Below, piece by piece: positions 17,685-26,580 of a stretch of DNA of 64,000 nucleotides. Position 1 is the first letter of the stretch, and the number at the start of each line of letters is the position of its first letter. The translations under genes were made by a program, and so were the position numbers. This stretch comes from RYN-428 sp035551995 (GTDB lineage: Bacteria; Planctomycetota; Phycisphaerae; Tepidisphaerales; Tepidisphaeraceae). The notes beneath the pieces are model-generated. The model made no database searches and was not told the origin of the DNA. It saw nothing but the letters and a program-made list of their open reading frames with translations. Location: the NCBI GenBank assembly GCA_035551995.1, contig DASZME010000015.1:37939-101938 (forward strand). The letters run 5' to 3'.

Positions 17685-20681
17685 TCACAGTCTGTGATAA
17701 TGATCGAATTGGCTTTCGTTCGTCCATCTCCGGTGGCTCGGATACATCGTAAGCACACGTAGAAATTCCGTTTCAGCTTGCGGTTTCGCGTCCCATACAT
17801 ATGCCTGCGTCGCGGCCACGCCGAAGATTCGGCATCGGGCGGCATCGAGCTTATCCTTCAAGTCCCAGCGCAACGCCTCTTCGCCCGCGAAATCCGACCA
17901 TTGCTCGACAACGCGAAGACGAATCGCCCGCGTCTGAATCTCCTTGCCGAAATCGACGTATCCGTCCATGTACCGGCACATGTCGCTGGTCTTGCCGATG
18001 TAATGGGTACGGCGTCGCTGGAGGTAGGTCTTGACGCGCGTCCATCCAGTGTTTGACGTAATATCGATATCGCCGGCGGCGCCGCCGGTATAGACGTCGA
18101 TCTCCGTGCGGGCGCCGTCGATTTCCTTGAACGCCAATCCGCGGAACGCTTGCGGCGTCTTCCATTCCAATTCATAGATGCCAGGATCGACGTCGCTTAA
18201 CGGCTTGTCGCGCCGCGCATCCCATTCGCCGGCCTTGTCGACGACGCCGGAGTTTACATGCACCGCCGCGGCCGGCGCGACGTTTTCAAAACGCCGCCCG
18301 ATCATCTTTAAGCCTTCGAGTTGGCCGGCCCAGTTGGATTCGATCAAGCCGGTGTCGTCGTTTTTGTCGGATTTAAATTCGATTTTGGCGCCGAGGGGTT
18401 GACGGCTGTATTCGGCGGAGTCGTCGGTTTCGTTGAGCGGGTCTTCGTCGCCCCGAATAAAAGAGACGCGCAATGCGCGCGTCAGGCAGTTTTTGGGCGC
18501 GGTGGCGGCGTCCCAATTTGCGGTCGGCTGTGTTTCAAAGGATTGCCATTGCCGGGGATCACCGGCGTTGGGCGGATAGGGCGCGTCGGGTTTCAGCACG
18601 CTCAATTTAATGTGCACGTCCGGATTCATCGGCCGGGGCAAAACCACCGTTCCGATCGCCACCGGCTTGCGGAACGTCATCATCACATGATGCCGGGGCG
18701 ATCTGCCCGGCATCGATTCGATATATTCCAGAAACTTCGATCGCGGCGGGAGCGGCGCCATGCGGAAAAGCCCCATGAAGTCCGCCCGCGGATCGGGAAC
18801 GTCTTCGTTGGCGAACCGCTCCTTTCGCTTGACCGCATAACGCGGGTAACAGTTGTCCAGATCGGCGTCGGCCTGAGCCGCCGGCGACGCCAGCCAATCC
18901 GTCGGCGCGCTGACCGACACATACACCTTATTGTCAAACGCCGCCGCCCATTGCGAAGCGCGCTTTCGGCTTGCGGTCTGGCGGAACTGGGCGAGTTCGC
19001 GAAATTGATGCGTGGCGATATCGACGGCAAAGAGCCGATCGGTCAGCACGTCCACCTTCGTTTCATCCGGCAGGGAATTGTTGAAGCACATCGTAAAGAC
19101 GGTCTTCCCGTCGGCGGCCATGATGTACGACCCCGCCCACGCGGCAAAGGAATTGATCGCCCAAAGCTTCTTGCCCCTGAGATCGCACGCCATGAAACAG
19201 ACGCCGCTCTCGCAGACCGGCGAGCCAAGAAAAACCGTGTCGCCGCTGACGGCGCCGGCGCGGGGCGACGACTCGTCGGCCATCCATCCGCCAGGACCGC
19301 TCATCCCGGTGAGCCATGGGGCGTTTTCCGGCGAGTTTTCATGGACGTTGGGATAGCAGGTCATCTCATATTTCAGGCCCAACGGCGGCGCCGCCAGCGC
19401 CTTCCACTCGTACACGCCGGGCGGCGCCATGTTCCCCAGTTCGTCCTTGAGGTCCCATCCCGCGACGTGCTTGCCCCTGGTCATTTTCTCGCGCGCGAAC
19501 AAATTTCGCACGCGATGCCCATCGGATCCGTTGACCACCATTGTCGCAAGGCCGTCAAAATCGAACGCGTAAGGAATGCCGATCGGCGGCAAAGTCGCTT
19601 GGGCCCCGGTATTTTCCGAACGCGGAATCGGCTGGTCTTTCAAGTCCGTCAGAACGTGAAGCCCCAGCAGGCGCGCGATCGGCCCATCGGCCGTCGCCAG
19701 AATATTGATCCGAATTCCTCGCGTCGTCACCAGCCGGGAGAATTGGATCATCCGGCCATAGCCGGCAATCTTGCGGCTATCGCGGATGGTCTTCCAATCC
19801 ATCTCCGTTCCGGCGCGCGGGCTCAGCGAATCGGGGCCGACGTAATATTCGACATCCAGATCGGTGAAGTTATCCGACATCCAAAGGGCGCCGACCGTTT
19901 GCGGCTGGCGCCAGGTCAACATCACCCAGCTCGGCGCGAAATCGGAAATCGGCGGCCGATGCAGCAAGCCCTTTGAATCCGTCCCGTTATTTTGCCAGTA
20001 GGGCGATTCGCCGCTGGTGATGTGAGCGGTGAGGTAATAGCCGGGCGCGGCGCCGGAATGAAAGGCAACATATTCGCTCTCGGCGAACGCCGATGCCGAC
20101 GGCGTCAAATTGTACAGGCGACTCTTCATCACCCGCAGCCCGGCCAGCCGCGATCCCCATTGAGGCGCGGGGTCGGTGAAGAGTAGCGCCTGCGTGAGGG
20201 TTCCCGGCGCCAGGGTCGCCACCGCCCCGCCGGATTGATGCGGAGGAACGTCGATGGCAAGCCAATCCGTCGGATTGATCGACTTGACGGGGAGCCCTAC
20301 GCCGGGCTTCAAAACGCGCAACGTCGTTACCGACCCGGCAAACTCCACCGTCCCGGCCGCGACCGGCTGCTTGAAAACCAGCAAATATTGTACAGGCGTG
20401 GTATCGGCGTCGGATAGTGGCTTGGGCGCCAGCCAACCATGATTGAATGGGGCGGTGGCGTTCAACACGTCCAGCAGAAATTCCGCCGCCGCCGGCGTTG
20501 ATATCGCCCCGCGAATCACACGACAATTTGCGACGTCAACGTCGTTCATCGTCACGGCCGGCGTAGCGATTTCGTCAATCGGCGCGGATATGGCGTCGCT
20601 TGCGAATCCTGGCGCGACGATGGTGAAAACAAGAGCGGCGAGGAGGCCGGTCAACGATTCAATATTCCGCCGCCATGTCAT
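17685..20681 (-). CDS. Large secreted protein with FlgD-Ig-like and discoidin-like modules
   Basis: A 998-aa exported protein (signal segment LTGLLAALVFTIVAPGFA). Several beta-sandwich stretches resemble F5/8-type or discoidin modules (for example VMLTWRQPQTVGALWMSD and FRGLAFKEIDGARTEIDVYT). Around residues 390-430 a FlgD Ig-like segment (HVAGWDLKDELGNMAPPGVY) precedes a beta-propeller-like middle with WAINSFAAWAG and LFAVDIATHQF. No catalytic motif is obvious. The ATG has GCGAGG at good spacing. The protein ends abruptly in a polar tail without a recognised sorting signal, so it may be 3'-truncated relative to homologues. Likely role: binding or displaying carbohydrate at the cell surface; this is an inference. 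Confidence 0.6.
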   Translation of the reverse strand: MTWRRNIESLTGLLAALVFTIVAPGFASDAISAPIDEIATPAVTMNDVDVANCRVIRGAISTPAAAEFLLDVLNATAPFNHGWLAPKPLSDADTTPVQYLLVFKQPVAAGTVEFAGSVTTLRVLKPGVGLPVKSINPTDWLAIDVPPHQSGGAVATLAPGTLTQALLFTDPAPQWGSRLAGLRVMKSRLYNLTPSASAFAESEYVAFHSGAAPGYYLTAHITSGESPYWQNNGTDSKGLLHRPPISDFAPSWVMLTWRQPQTVGALWMSDNFTDLDVEYYVGPDSLSPRAGTEMDWKTIRDSRKIAGYGRMIQFSRLVTTRGIRINILATADGPIARLLGLHVLTDLKDQPIPRSENTGAQATLPPIGIPYAFDFDGLATMVVNGSDGHRVRNLFAREKMTRGKHVAGWDLKDELGNMAPPGVYEWKALAAPPLGLKYEMTCYPNVHENSPENAPWLTGMSGPGGWMADESSPRAGAVSGDTVFLGSPVCESGVCFMACDLRGKKLWAINSFAAWAGSYIMAADGKTVFTMCFNNSLPDETKVDVLTDRLFAVDIATHQFRELAQFRQTASRKRASQWAAAFDNKVYVSVSAPTDWLASPAAQADADLDNCYPRYAVKRKERFANEDVPDPRADFMGLFRMAPLPPRSKFLEYIESMPGRSPRHHVMMTFRKPVAIGTVVLPRPMNPDVHIKLSVLKPDAPYPPNAGDPRQWQSFETQPTANWDAATAPKNCLTRALRVSFIRGDEDPLNETDDSAEYSRQPLGAKIEFKSDKNDDTGLIESNWAGQLEGLKMIGRRFENVAPAAAVHVNSGVVDKAGEWDARRDKPLSDVDPGIYELEWKTPQAFRGLAFKEIDGARTEIDVYTGGAAGDIDITSNTGWTRVKTYLQRRRTHYIGKTSDMCRYMDGYVDFGKEIQTRAIRLRVVEQWSDFAGEEALRWDLKDKLDAARCRIFGVAATQAYVWDAKPQAETEFLRVLTMYPSHRRWTNESQFDHYHRL

Positions 20682-20916
20682 TGGGAACCTCGCTTGAGGT
20701 TGTTACCGATGACGGCGAAGCGCGTTTAGGTTCTGGTCGCCTGATTGAGTGTCAAGCGTCTCGAACGCCCGCGAGAGTCTTGACCTGCGAACGAGATTCA
20801 CGACCACGGATACCGCGGATGGTCGTCACGGAAAAGGCGGATCAATCCATCGCCTCCTGTATCATCCGTATTAGCCGCGGCGCCCGTGTGGTTGTGGTCA
20901 CTAATCCTGTTCTCGT

Positions 20917-21750
20917 TCAGTTGGCGCGAAGTTGGCGTGGTTCTCCCATCTCCAGCGGTCCGAAACTCATAAGGCCGAGCCGTTGAAGAAGCACATACCA
21001 GACGAACAACGGATTATTTCGAAGATATCGTTTCCAAAGCCGGCGCGGCTCGGTGATAAGGCGGAAGAACCATTCCATGCCGATGCGCTGCATCCAGTGC
21101 GGCGCCTGCGATTTCAGGCCGGCGTGGAAATCAAACGCGGCTCCGACGCCGATCATGACCGGCGCGGCGATTCGTCCGATATGGGCCGACATCCAATGTT
21201 CCTGCTTAGGCGTGCTGAGTCCGACCCATACGATGTCGGCCTGCGATCGATCGATGGTCTCGACGATCTGCCGATCTTCCTCGGCGGTCAGCTTGCGGAA
21301 CGGCGGGCAGTAGGTCCCGGCGATCTGAAGGCGCGGAAACTGTTCGCGCAATTTCTCGGCCAGCAAGTCGGCCACCCCTTCGCCGCCGCCGTAGAAGAAA
21401 TGCCTGGCGCCCCCCTTCACGCCGGTCGCGGCACAGACCGCCAACATCAGATCCGGACCGTATACCCGTTGCACGTGCTTGTTGCCGGCCAGGCGATTCA
21501 GCCAGACCATCGGCATCCCGTCGGGCGTAACCATGCCGGCCGCGTTGTGGATTGCCTTGAGCGCCGGATCGCTTTGGCTTTCGATGACGCCATGCACGCC
21601 GGTCACGCAAACATAGTGCTTGCTGCGCCGCTCCACCCAGCGGGCGATGGTGGCCAGCGCGGAAGCCATGTTGACGGCGCTGATTCCGACGCCGAGCACA
21701 TCGCATCGAGCCGGCGGAGCGTTAAGATTGGTGTTTACATTTCGTTCCAT
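20917..21750 (-). CDS. WecG/TagA/CpsF family glycosyltransferase
   Basis: A 277-aa soluble GT26 enzyme. Family motifs: the N-terminal LGVGISAVNMASALATIARW, the catalytic region VTPDGMPMVWLNRLAG with its conserved Asp, the ARHFFYGGGEGVA nucleotide-sugar loop, VWVGLSTPKQEHWM, GVGAAFDFHAG and the C-terminal WFFRLITEPRRLWKRYL. WecG/TagA proteins add N-acetylmannosaminyl(uronate) to lipid-linked acceptors during polysaccharide or teichoic-acid-type synthesis at the inner membrane face. The sugar donor here cannot be told. No other exopolysaccharide gene is adjacent in the window. It is divergent from hypF across 162 bp that probably hold both promoters. Confidence 0.9.
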   Translation of the reverse strand: MERNVNTNLNAPPARCDVLGVGISAVNMASALATIARWVERRSKHYVCVTGVHGVIESQSDPALKAIHNAAGMVTPDGMPMVWLNRLAGNKHVQRVYGPDLMLAVCAATGVKGGARHFFYGGGEGVADLLAEKLREQFPRLQIAGTYCPPFRKLTAEEDRQIVETIDRSQADIVWVGLSTPKQEHWMSAHIGRIAAPVMIGVGAAFDFHAGLKSQAPHWMQRIGMEWFFRLITEPRRLWKRYLRNNPLFVWYVLLQRLGLMSFGPLEMGEPRQLRAN

Positions 21751-21912
21751 GCTCCATTATGCAAAACGATTTGGATCGAGGCGAACCGCCCGGCGGCAAC
21801 CCGCGCTATAAAAACATTTGCGGACGTGTTTTCCATCTTCCCTAATCTGGCCAGACCGCGTTAACGTGAGCGTTGATCAGCGTTTTGATGGTGTTGTCAC
21901 CGTGAGATTTTG

Positions 21913-24282
21913 ATGGAACGTCGCTCGATCGCGATTCACGGAACGGTGCAAGGCGTGGGCTTTCGCCCATTCGTCTACAATCTGGCGGCGGCGTTCGATC
22001 TCGGCGGCTTCGTCCGAAATTATACCGGCGGCGTCACGATCGAGGTCGAAGGTGAATCGCAGACGCTGGATCAGTTTATCCGCGCGATCGTCAGTAACCC
22101 GCCGCCGCTGGCTCATATCGAGCGATGGTCCTGTGAACAGCAACCGCCAAAAGGAGATCGGCATTTTCACATCGCGCACAGCGCGATCGAGCCCGACGCG
22201 CCGATTGTGATCGCCGCCGATTCCGCGACGTGCGAGTTGTGCCTGGCCGAATTATTGGACCCGCGCGACCGCCGCTATCGGTATCCATTCCTAAACTGCA
22301 CAAACTGCGGCCCCCGCCTGTCGATCGTCACCGGCGCCCCATACGATCGTGAACAAACCACCATGGCGTCTTTCGCGATGTGCCCCCTGTGCCGCGCGGA
22401 ATACGAAGATCCGACCAATCGGCGATTCCACGCTCAACCCACCGCATGCGCCGTTTGCGGGCCGAGTCTTGTCGCGCTCGATGCCGGCGGACGGCGCATC
22501 GATACACCCGATCCACTGGCCCATTTCGTGGCGGCCGTTCGGGCGGGCAAAATCGGCGCGATGAAGGGCCTTGGTGGTTATTGCCTGATCGCCGACGCCG
22601 GCGATTCACAAGCCGTCGCCCTCTTGCGGCAACGAAAGCATCGCGAGGAAAAGCCGCTGGCGATCATGGTCCGCGACCTTGCCGCCTGTGAAGCGCTCTG
22701 CGAAATCGACGCCGCCGAGCGACGGCTGCTTCTTTCCTCGGCCCGGCCGATCGTGCTTCTGAAGAGACGGGCGGGAATGGCTGGGCTGTCCGATCAGATC
22801 GCGGGGGAAAATCCGTGTGTCGGCGTAATGCTCCCGTATACGCCGTTGCATCATCTGCTGCTCAACGACGTCAGTGGCGTTCCCCTCGTCATGACCAGCG
22901 GAAATCGCCGCGATGATCCGATCGCGTACGAAGAGGCCGAAGCGGTCGAAAAGCTCGCGGGAATCGCCGACGTTTTCCTCGCGCATAATCGCCCGATCCA
23001 CGTTCGCTGCGACGACTCGGTCGTTCGCGTGACCGGCGCACATGAATCGCCCATTCGGCGGTCGCGCGGATACGCGCCGCAGCCGATTCCGCTGCCGATG
23101 GAATGCCGATTTCCGATTCTCGCCGTGGGCGGTCAACTTAAAGCGACCTTCGCTCTTGCAAGCGATCGCCGGGCGATCGTCAGCCAGCACATGGGCGACC
23201 TGGATCATTTCGGGGCGTTCACCGCGTTTGAAAAAGACGTTGCGCTCTACGAGCGGCTTTTTTCGCTCCGGCCAAAACGGATCGCTCACGATCTGCATCC
23301 CGATTACGCCTCCACGCGATACGCCCGCCGGCGGCAATCCGAACAAGGCATCCAGACCGTCGGCGTTCAGCACCATCACGCCCACATGGCAAGCTGCATG
23401 GCCGAGCATAAGTTAAATGAGCCGGTCATCGGGGTCACGTTCGACGGAACCGGTTTCGGAACGGACGGGAAAATCTGGGGCGGGGAATTTTTAGTCGGCG
23501 ATTATCGCGGATTCAAACGTGCCGCCCATCTCCGTTATGTCGGTATGCCCGGCGGCGAAAGCGCGGTGCGCGAGCCGTGGCGCATGGCCGCCGCCCACCT
23601 GCTTGACGCCGCCGCAGCTTGCAACGCGTTCGAGCGGCGAATCGACGCGTCATCGTTGCGAACTGTCCGCAGAATGGTCGAGCGACAATTCAATACGCCG
23701 TCCACTTCCAGCGCCGGCAGGTTGTTTGATGCGGTGGCGGCATTGATCGGCGTTCGAGATCGCGTGAGCTACGAAGGCCAGGCGGCGGTCGAACTGGAGT
23801 GGCTCGCGAACAAGGCCGCACCGAGTTCCGCCGGGCCTTATCTCGCGGACTTGCCGGATTCCCAAGCCGGGGGCTTCGCGGCCGGTTTCAAAACCGAAGA
23901 CCGGACGAGGGCGTCCCTCCCCCCGGCGACGGCCGACGCCGAACCATGGTGGATCGTCGATACGCGCCCGCTGATTCGGGCGGTCGCCCGCGACATCGAC
24001 GCCGGGGTTGATTCGCGAACGATCGCCCAAAATTTTCATTCGACATTAAGTGGCACGATCGTCGATGTGTGCCGGAAGATTCGCCGAAGAACGGGGATAG
24101 CCAAAGTGGTTCTGAGCGGCGGCGTCTTTTTGAATGCGCTGCTTGCCGTCGAGACCGAAGATTCGCTCGGCGCCGAGGGTTTCGATGTATATCGACACCG
24201 CCTTGTTCCGCCGGGCGACGGCGGATTGAGCTTGGGCCAGGCGGCCATCGCGGCGAGTTTACCGGCGTCGCCAAACGCTTAG
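21913..24282 (+). CDS. hypF: HypF carbamoyltransferase, hydrogenase maturation
   Basis: 789 aa, the usual HypF length. Domains in order: acylphosphatase (residues 1-90, with GTVQGVGFRPFVYN), two zinc-finger-like units (CELC...CTNC and CPLC...CAVC, about 108-185), a YrdC-like domain (about 200-385, with KGLGGYCLIADA) and a Kae1-like C-terminal domain with metal-binding VQHHHAHMA and FDGTGFGTDGKIWGGEF. HypF uses carbamoyl phosphate and ATP to carbamoylate the C-terminal Cys of HypE, the source of the cyanide ligands of the NiFe site. ATG at 21913 is preferred over the adjoining TTG. First gene of the hydrogenase set; hypC follows after 22 bp. Confidence 0.96.
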   Translation: MERRSIAIHGTVQGVGFRPFVYNLAAAFDLGGFVRNYTGGVTIEVEGESQTLDQFIRAIVSNPPPLAHIERWSCEQQPPKGDRHFHIAHSAIEPDAPIVIAADSATCELCLAELLDPRDRRYRYPFLNCTNCGPRLSIVTGAPYDREQTTMASFAMCPLCRAEYEDPTNRRFHAQPTACAVCGPSLVALDAGGRRIDTPDPLAHFVAAVRAGKIGAMKGLGGYCLIADAGDSQAVALLRQRKHREEKPLAIMVRDLAACEALCEIDAAERRLLLSSARPIVLLKRRAGMAGLSDQIAGENPCVGVMLPYTPLHHLLLNDVSGVPLVMTSGNRRDDPIAYEEAEAVEKLAGIADVFLAHNRPIHVRCDDSVVRVTGAHESPIRRSRGYAPQPIPLPMECRFPILAVGGQLKATFALASDRRAIVSQHMGDLDHFGAFTAFEKDVALYERLFSLRPKRIAHDLHPDYASTRYARRRQSEQGIQTVGVQHHHAHMASCMAEHKLNEPVIGVTFDGTGFGTDGKIWGGEFLVGDYRGFKRAAHLRYVGMPGGESAVREPWRMAAAHLLDAAAACNAFERRIDASSLRTVRRMVERQFNTPSTSSAGRLFDAVAALIGVRDRVSYEGQAAVELEWLANKAAPSSAGPYLADLPDSQAGGFAAGFKTEDRTRASLPPATADAEPWWIVDTRPLIRAVARDIDAGVDSRTIAQNFHSTLSGTIVDVCRKIRRRTGIAKVVLSGGVFLNALLAVETEDSLGAEGFDVYRHRLVPPGDGGLSLGQAAIAASLPASPNA

Positions 24283-24304
24283 TCGTGGACAAAAGGAGTC
24301 TCGA

Positions 24305-24571
24305 ATGTGCCTGGGTATTCCGGGAAAAGTCGTCAAGACGTACCGCGAGCACGATGTGCTTATGGGCAAGGTCGATTTCAGCGGCGTGCTGAAACAGGTC
24401 TGCCTTGAGCATGTGCCGGACGTTCAGCTTGGCCAATACGTGCTTGTCCACGTTGGGTTTGCCCTGTCGAAAATCGACGAGGATGAGGCCGAGAAAGTCT
24501 TTGAGTTTCTGCGGGGGATGGATCAGTTGGACGAGTTGGAGGTTCCGTCGCCGGACGTCGGTCCCCCTTAG
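24305..24571 (+). CDS. hypC: HypC hydrogenase maturation chaperone
   Basis: 88 aa beginning MCLGIPGKVV, the HypC signature in which Cys2 binds the Fe(CN)2CO precursor and the large subunit. The rest is the small beta-barrel with VLVHVGFALSKIDEDEAE. The C-terminal tail is slightly longer than in E. coli HypC. AAGGAG precedes the start. It works with HypD to assemble the Fe ligand set before transfer to HhyL. Confidence 0.96.
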   Translation: MCLGIPGKVVKTYREHDVLMGKVDFSGVLKQVCLEHVPDVQLGQYVLVHVGFALSKIDEDEAEKVFEFLRGMDQLDELEVPSPDVGPP

Positions 24572-24644
24572 CGCGGGGCGCTTATTTTCATGACGTCGCC
24601 CTTGCCGGAGATGTCTTTCATTTGAGAACAACGAGGACCGACCA

Positions 24645-25811
24645 ATGAAATACCTCGACGAATACCGCGATCAGGACGCCGCCCAAAAACTCGCGGCGGC
24701 GATCGCACAAACCGCCACCCGGCCATGGGTGATTATGGAAGTTTGCGGCGGGCAAACCCATACCATCGTCAAGTACGGCATCGACGCCATCCTTCCGCCG
24801 GACATCGAACTCGTTCACGGTCCCGGCTGCCCGGTCTGCGTGACGTGCCTGGAGATGATCGACCGCGCGCACGCGATCGCTTCGCGCCCGGACGTCATTT
24901 TTTGCTCCTTCGGCGACATGCTCCGCGTTCCCGGCTCGCATGGCGACCTGCTGCAGGTCAAATCGCGGGGCGGGGACGTCCGGATCGTCTATTCGCCGCT
25001 GGACGCGGTGAATCTCGCCGCCGCCAATCCCACGAAAAAGGTCGTCTTCTTCGCCATCGGGTTCGAGACGACGGCGCCGCCCAATGCGATGGCCGTCTGG
25101 CTCGCGAAGAAGCGAAAGTTGACTAATTTCAGCGTGCTGGTTTCGCACGTGCTTGTGCCGCCTTCGATGACCGCGATCCTTCAGTCGCCGGGGAACCGGG
25201 TGCAGGCTTTCCTTGGGCCCGGCCACGTCTGCACGGTAATGGGCAATTCCGAATACGAGCCGATCGCGCGACATTACGGTGTGCCGATCGTCGTCACCGG
25301 TTTTGAGCCGCTCGACATGCTCGAAGGAATTTTGTGGACGGTCCGCCAGCTCGAGGCGGGCGAAGCGAAGGTCGAAAATCAATATAGCCGGGCCGTGCGG
25401 GACGACGGAAATCTTGCGTCCAGAAAATTGATCGAAGACGTCTTTGAGATTTGCGACCGCAAATGGCGCGGCGTCGGGCTGATTCCCAAGAGCGGCTTCA
25501 AGCTGCGCTACGAATACCGCGACCACGACGCCGAACGGATCTTTGAAGTCAGCGACATCGAAACGCACGAATCGAGCGAGTGCATCAGCGGCACGATTCT
25601 GCGCGGCCTGAAAAAGCCGCACGATTGCCCGGCTTTCGGCAAGACCTGCACGCCGCAAACGCCGCTCGGCGCCACGATGGTTTCGGCCGAAGGCGCCTGC
25701 GCCGCATATTACGCGTATGGACGGCATCTTACTTTGACTTCGGAGGTGCGAATCAGGAAATCCAAATCCGACGGCGCGACGACCGATCGTCACGTCACGG
25801 TCGGTTCTTAG
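24645..25811 (+). CDS. hypD: HypD hydrogenase maturation scaffold
   Basis: 388 aa. HypD builds the Fe(CN)2CO unit with HypC and HypE. Conserved elements are present: CGGQTHTIVKYGID near residue 35, GPGCPVC with the redox-active Cys pair near residue 65, GFETTAPPNA near 145, and the C-terminal Fe-S cysteines in HDCPAFGKTCTP and EGACAAYYAYGR. The start has GAGG upstream. Between its stop and the next gene (SIS domain) lies a 91-bp copy of the dispersed palindromic repeat, the only sizeable interruption in the hyp/hhy set. Confidence 0.96.
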   Translation: MKYLDEYRDQDAAQKLAAAIAQTATRPWVIMEVCGGQTHTIVKYGIDAILPPDIELVHGPGCPVCVTCLEMIDRAHAIASRPDVIFCSFGDMLRVPGSHGDLLQVKSRGGDVRIVYSPLDAVNLAAANPTKKVVFFAIGFETTAPPNAMAVWLAKKRKLTNFSVLVSHVLVPPSMTAILQSPGNRVQAFLGPGHVCTVMGNSEYEPIARHYGVPIVVTGFEPLDMLEGILWTVRQLEAGEAKVENQYSRAVRDDGNLASRKLIEDVFEICDRKWRGVGLIPKSGFKLRYEYRDHDAERIFEVSDIETHESSECISGTILRGLKKPHDCPAFGKTCTPQTPLGATMVSAEGACAAYYAYGRHLTLTSEVRIRKSKSDGATTDRHVTVGS

Positions 25812-25902
25812 GGCATTTCGAGTTGGTGGCGCGCGTTCCGCAGACACGCCCCGCAAGCGGGGCCGCTAGACGGAGAAACGCCGCCTCAATATGAGAAATG
25901 CC
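25812..25902. repeat. Dispersed palindromic repeat, copy 2 (inverted orientation)
   Basis: Bounded by GGCATTTC and GAAATGCC, with the core CCCCGCAAGCGGGG and flanking GGGGCCGCTAGACGGAGAAA, the reverse complement of copies 3-5. It sits between hypD and the SIS gene and includes the ATG at 25891 that might otherwise be taken as the SIS start. Confidence 0.75.
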
Positions 25903-25938
25903 GGAACTACTTCATCCCTTCCATTTCCGGAGCACGCA

Positions 25939-26580
25939 TTGACAGCCGCATCAGACACATTCCCCCCGCCGTCGCGTCCTCATTTCGCTCCCGGCGAATT
26001 GGCGAAAAAGGTTCTGCGCCAAACGCGCGAAGTCGTCGCGGTGAAGGAGAAATTCTTTTCCGAAAACGCCGACCGTATCGTCGAATGTTCCGCCGCCATG
26101 GCGAAATCCTTCGACGACGGCGGCCGTCTCTATGCCATGGGCAACGGCGGCAGTTCCTGCGACGCCATTCATCTTTCGGTCGAATTCATGCACCCGATCA
26201 TCGAGAAGCGGCCTCCCTTGCCGACCGTCGCGCTGACCACGGACATGGCCATCCTGACCGCCATCGGGAACGACCAGGATTTTTCGTTCATCTATTCGCA
26301 ACAATTAAAAATGCTCGGCCGAGCGGGCGATATGGCCCTGGGTGTTTCGACCAGCGGGAAATCGGCGAACATCAATCGCGCCCTCCAGGCCGCCCGCGAA
26401 ATCGGAATGATGACCATCGGCTTTTCCGGCCGCGACGGAGGAAGGATGACTCCGTTTTGCGATTTTTGTTTTATTGTTCCAAGTTTCAGCATTCCCAGAA
26501 TTCAGGAAACGCATGAAACTCTACTTCACATCCTTTGGGACCTGGTTCATGTGATCCGCGGCGAGGAGGATGTGATATGA
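25939..26580 (+). CDS. SIS-domain protein, GmhA-like phosphoheptose isomerase
   Basis: About 213 aa with one SIS domain like GmhA (sedoheptulose-7-phosphate isomerase): YAMGNGGSSCDAIHLSVEF, LTTDMAILTAIGNDQDFSFI, LGVSTSGKSANI and the C-terminal IQETHETLLHILWDLVHV with zinc-ligand-type Glu/His. I place the start at TTG 25939, preceded by GGAG at 7-nt spacing; the in-frame ATG at 25891 lies inside the repeat and has no ribosome-binding site. The stop overlaps the hypE start as ATGA, so the gene is translationally tied to hydrogenase maturation. From memory, GmhA-like genes sit in hyp clusters of group 1h-bearing actinobacteria too, with no proven role. It may act on a sugar phosphate unrelated to LPS heptose. 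Confidence 0.85.
   Translation: MTAASDTFPPPSRPHFAPGELAKKVLRQTREVVAVKEKFFSENADRIVECSAAMAKSFDDGGRLYAMGNGGSSCDAIHLSVEFMHPIIEKRPPLPTVALTTDMAILTAIGNDQDFSFIYSQQLKMLGRAGDMALGVSTSGKSANINRALQAAREIGMMTIGFSGRDGGRMTPFCDFCFIVPSFSIPRIQETHETLLHILWDLVHVIRGEEDVI

Noticed and set aside
18321..19976. Plus-strand open frame (551 codons) opposite the large secreted protein
   Set aside because: Arg/Gly/His-rich composition, no motif; the minus-strand protein has a signal peptide and domains.
24618..25856. Minus-strand 412-codon frame opposite hypD
   Set aside because: hypD is certain; the antisense product has no domain.
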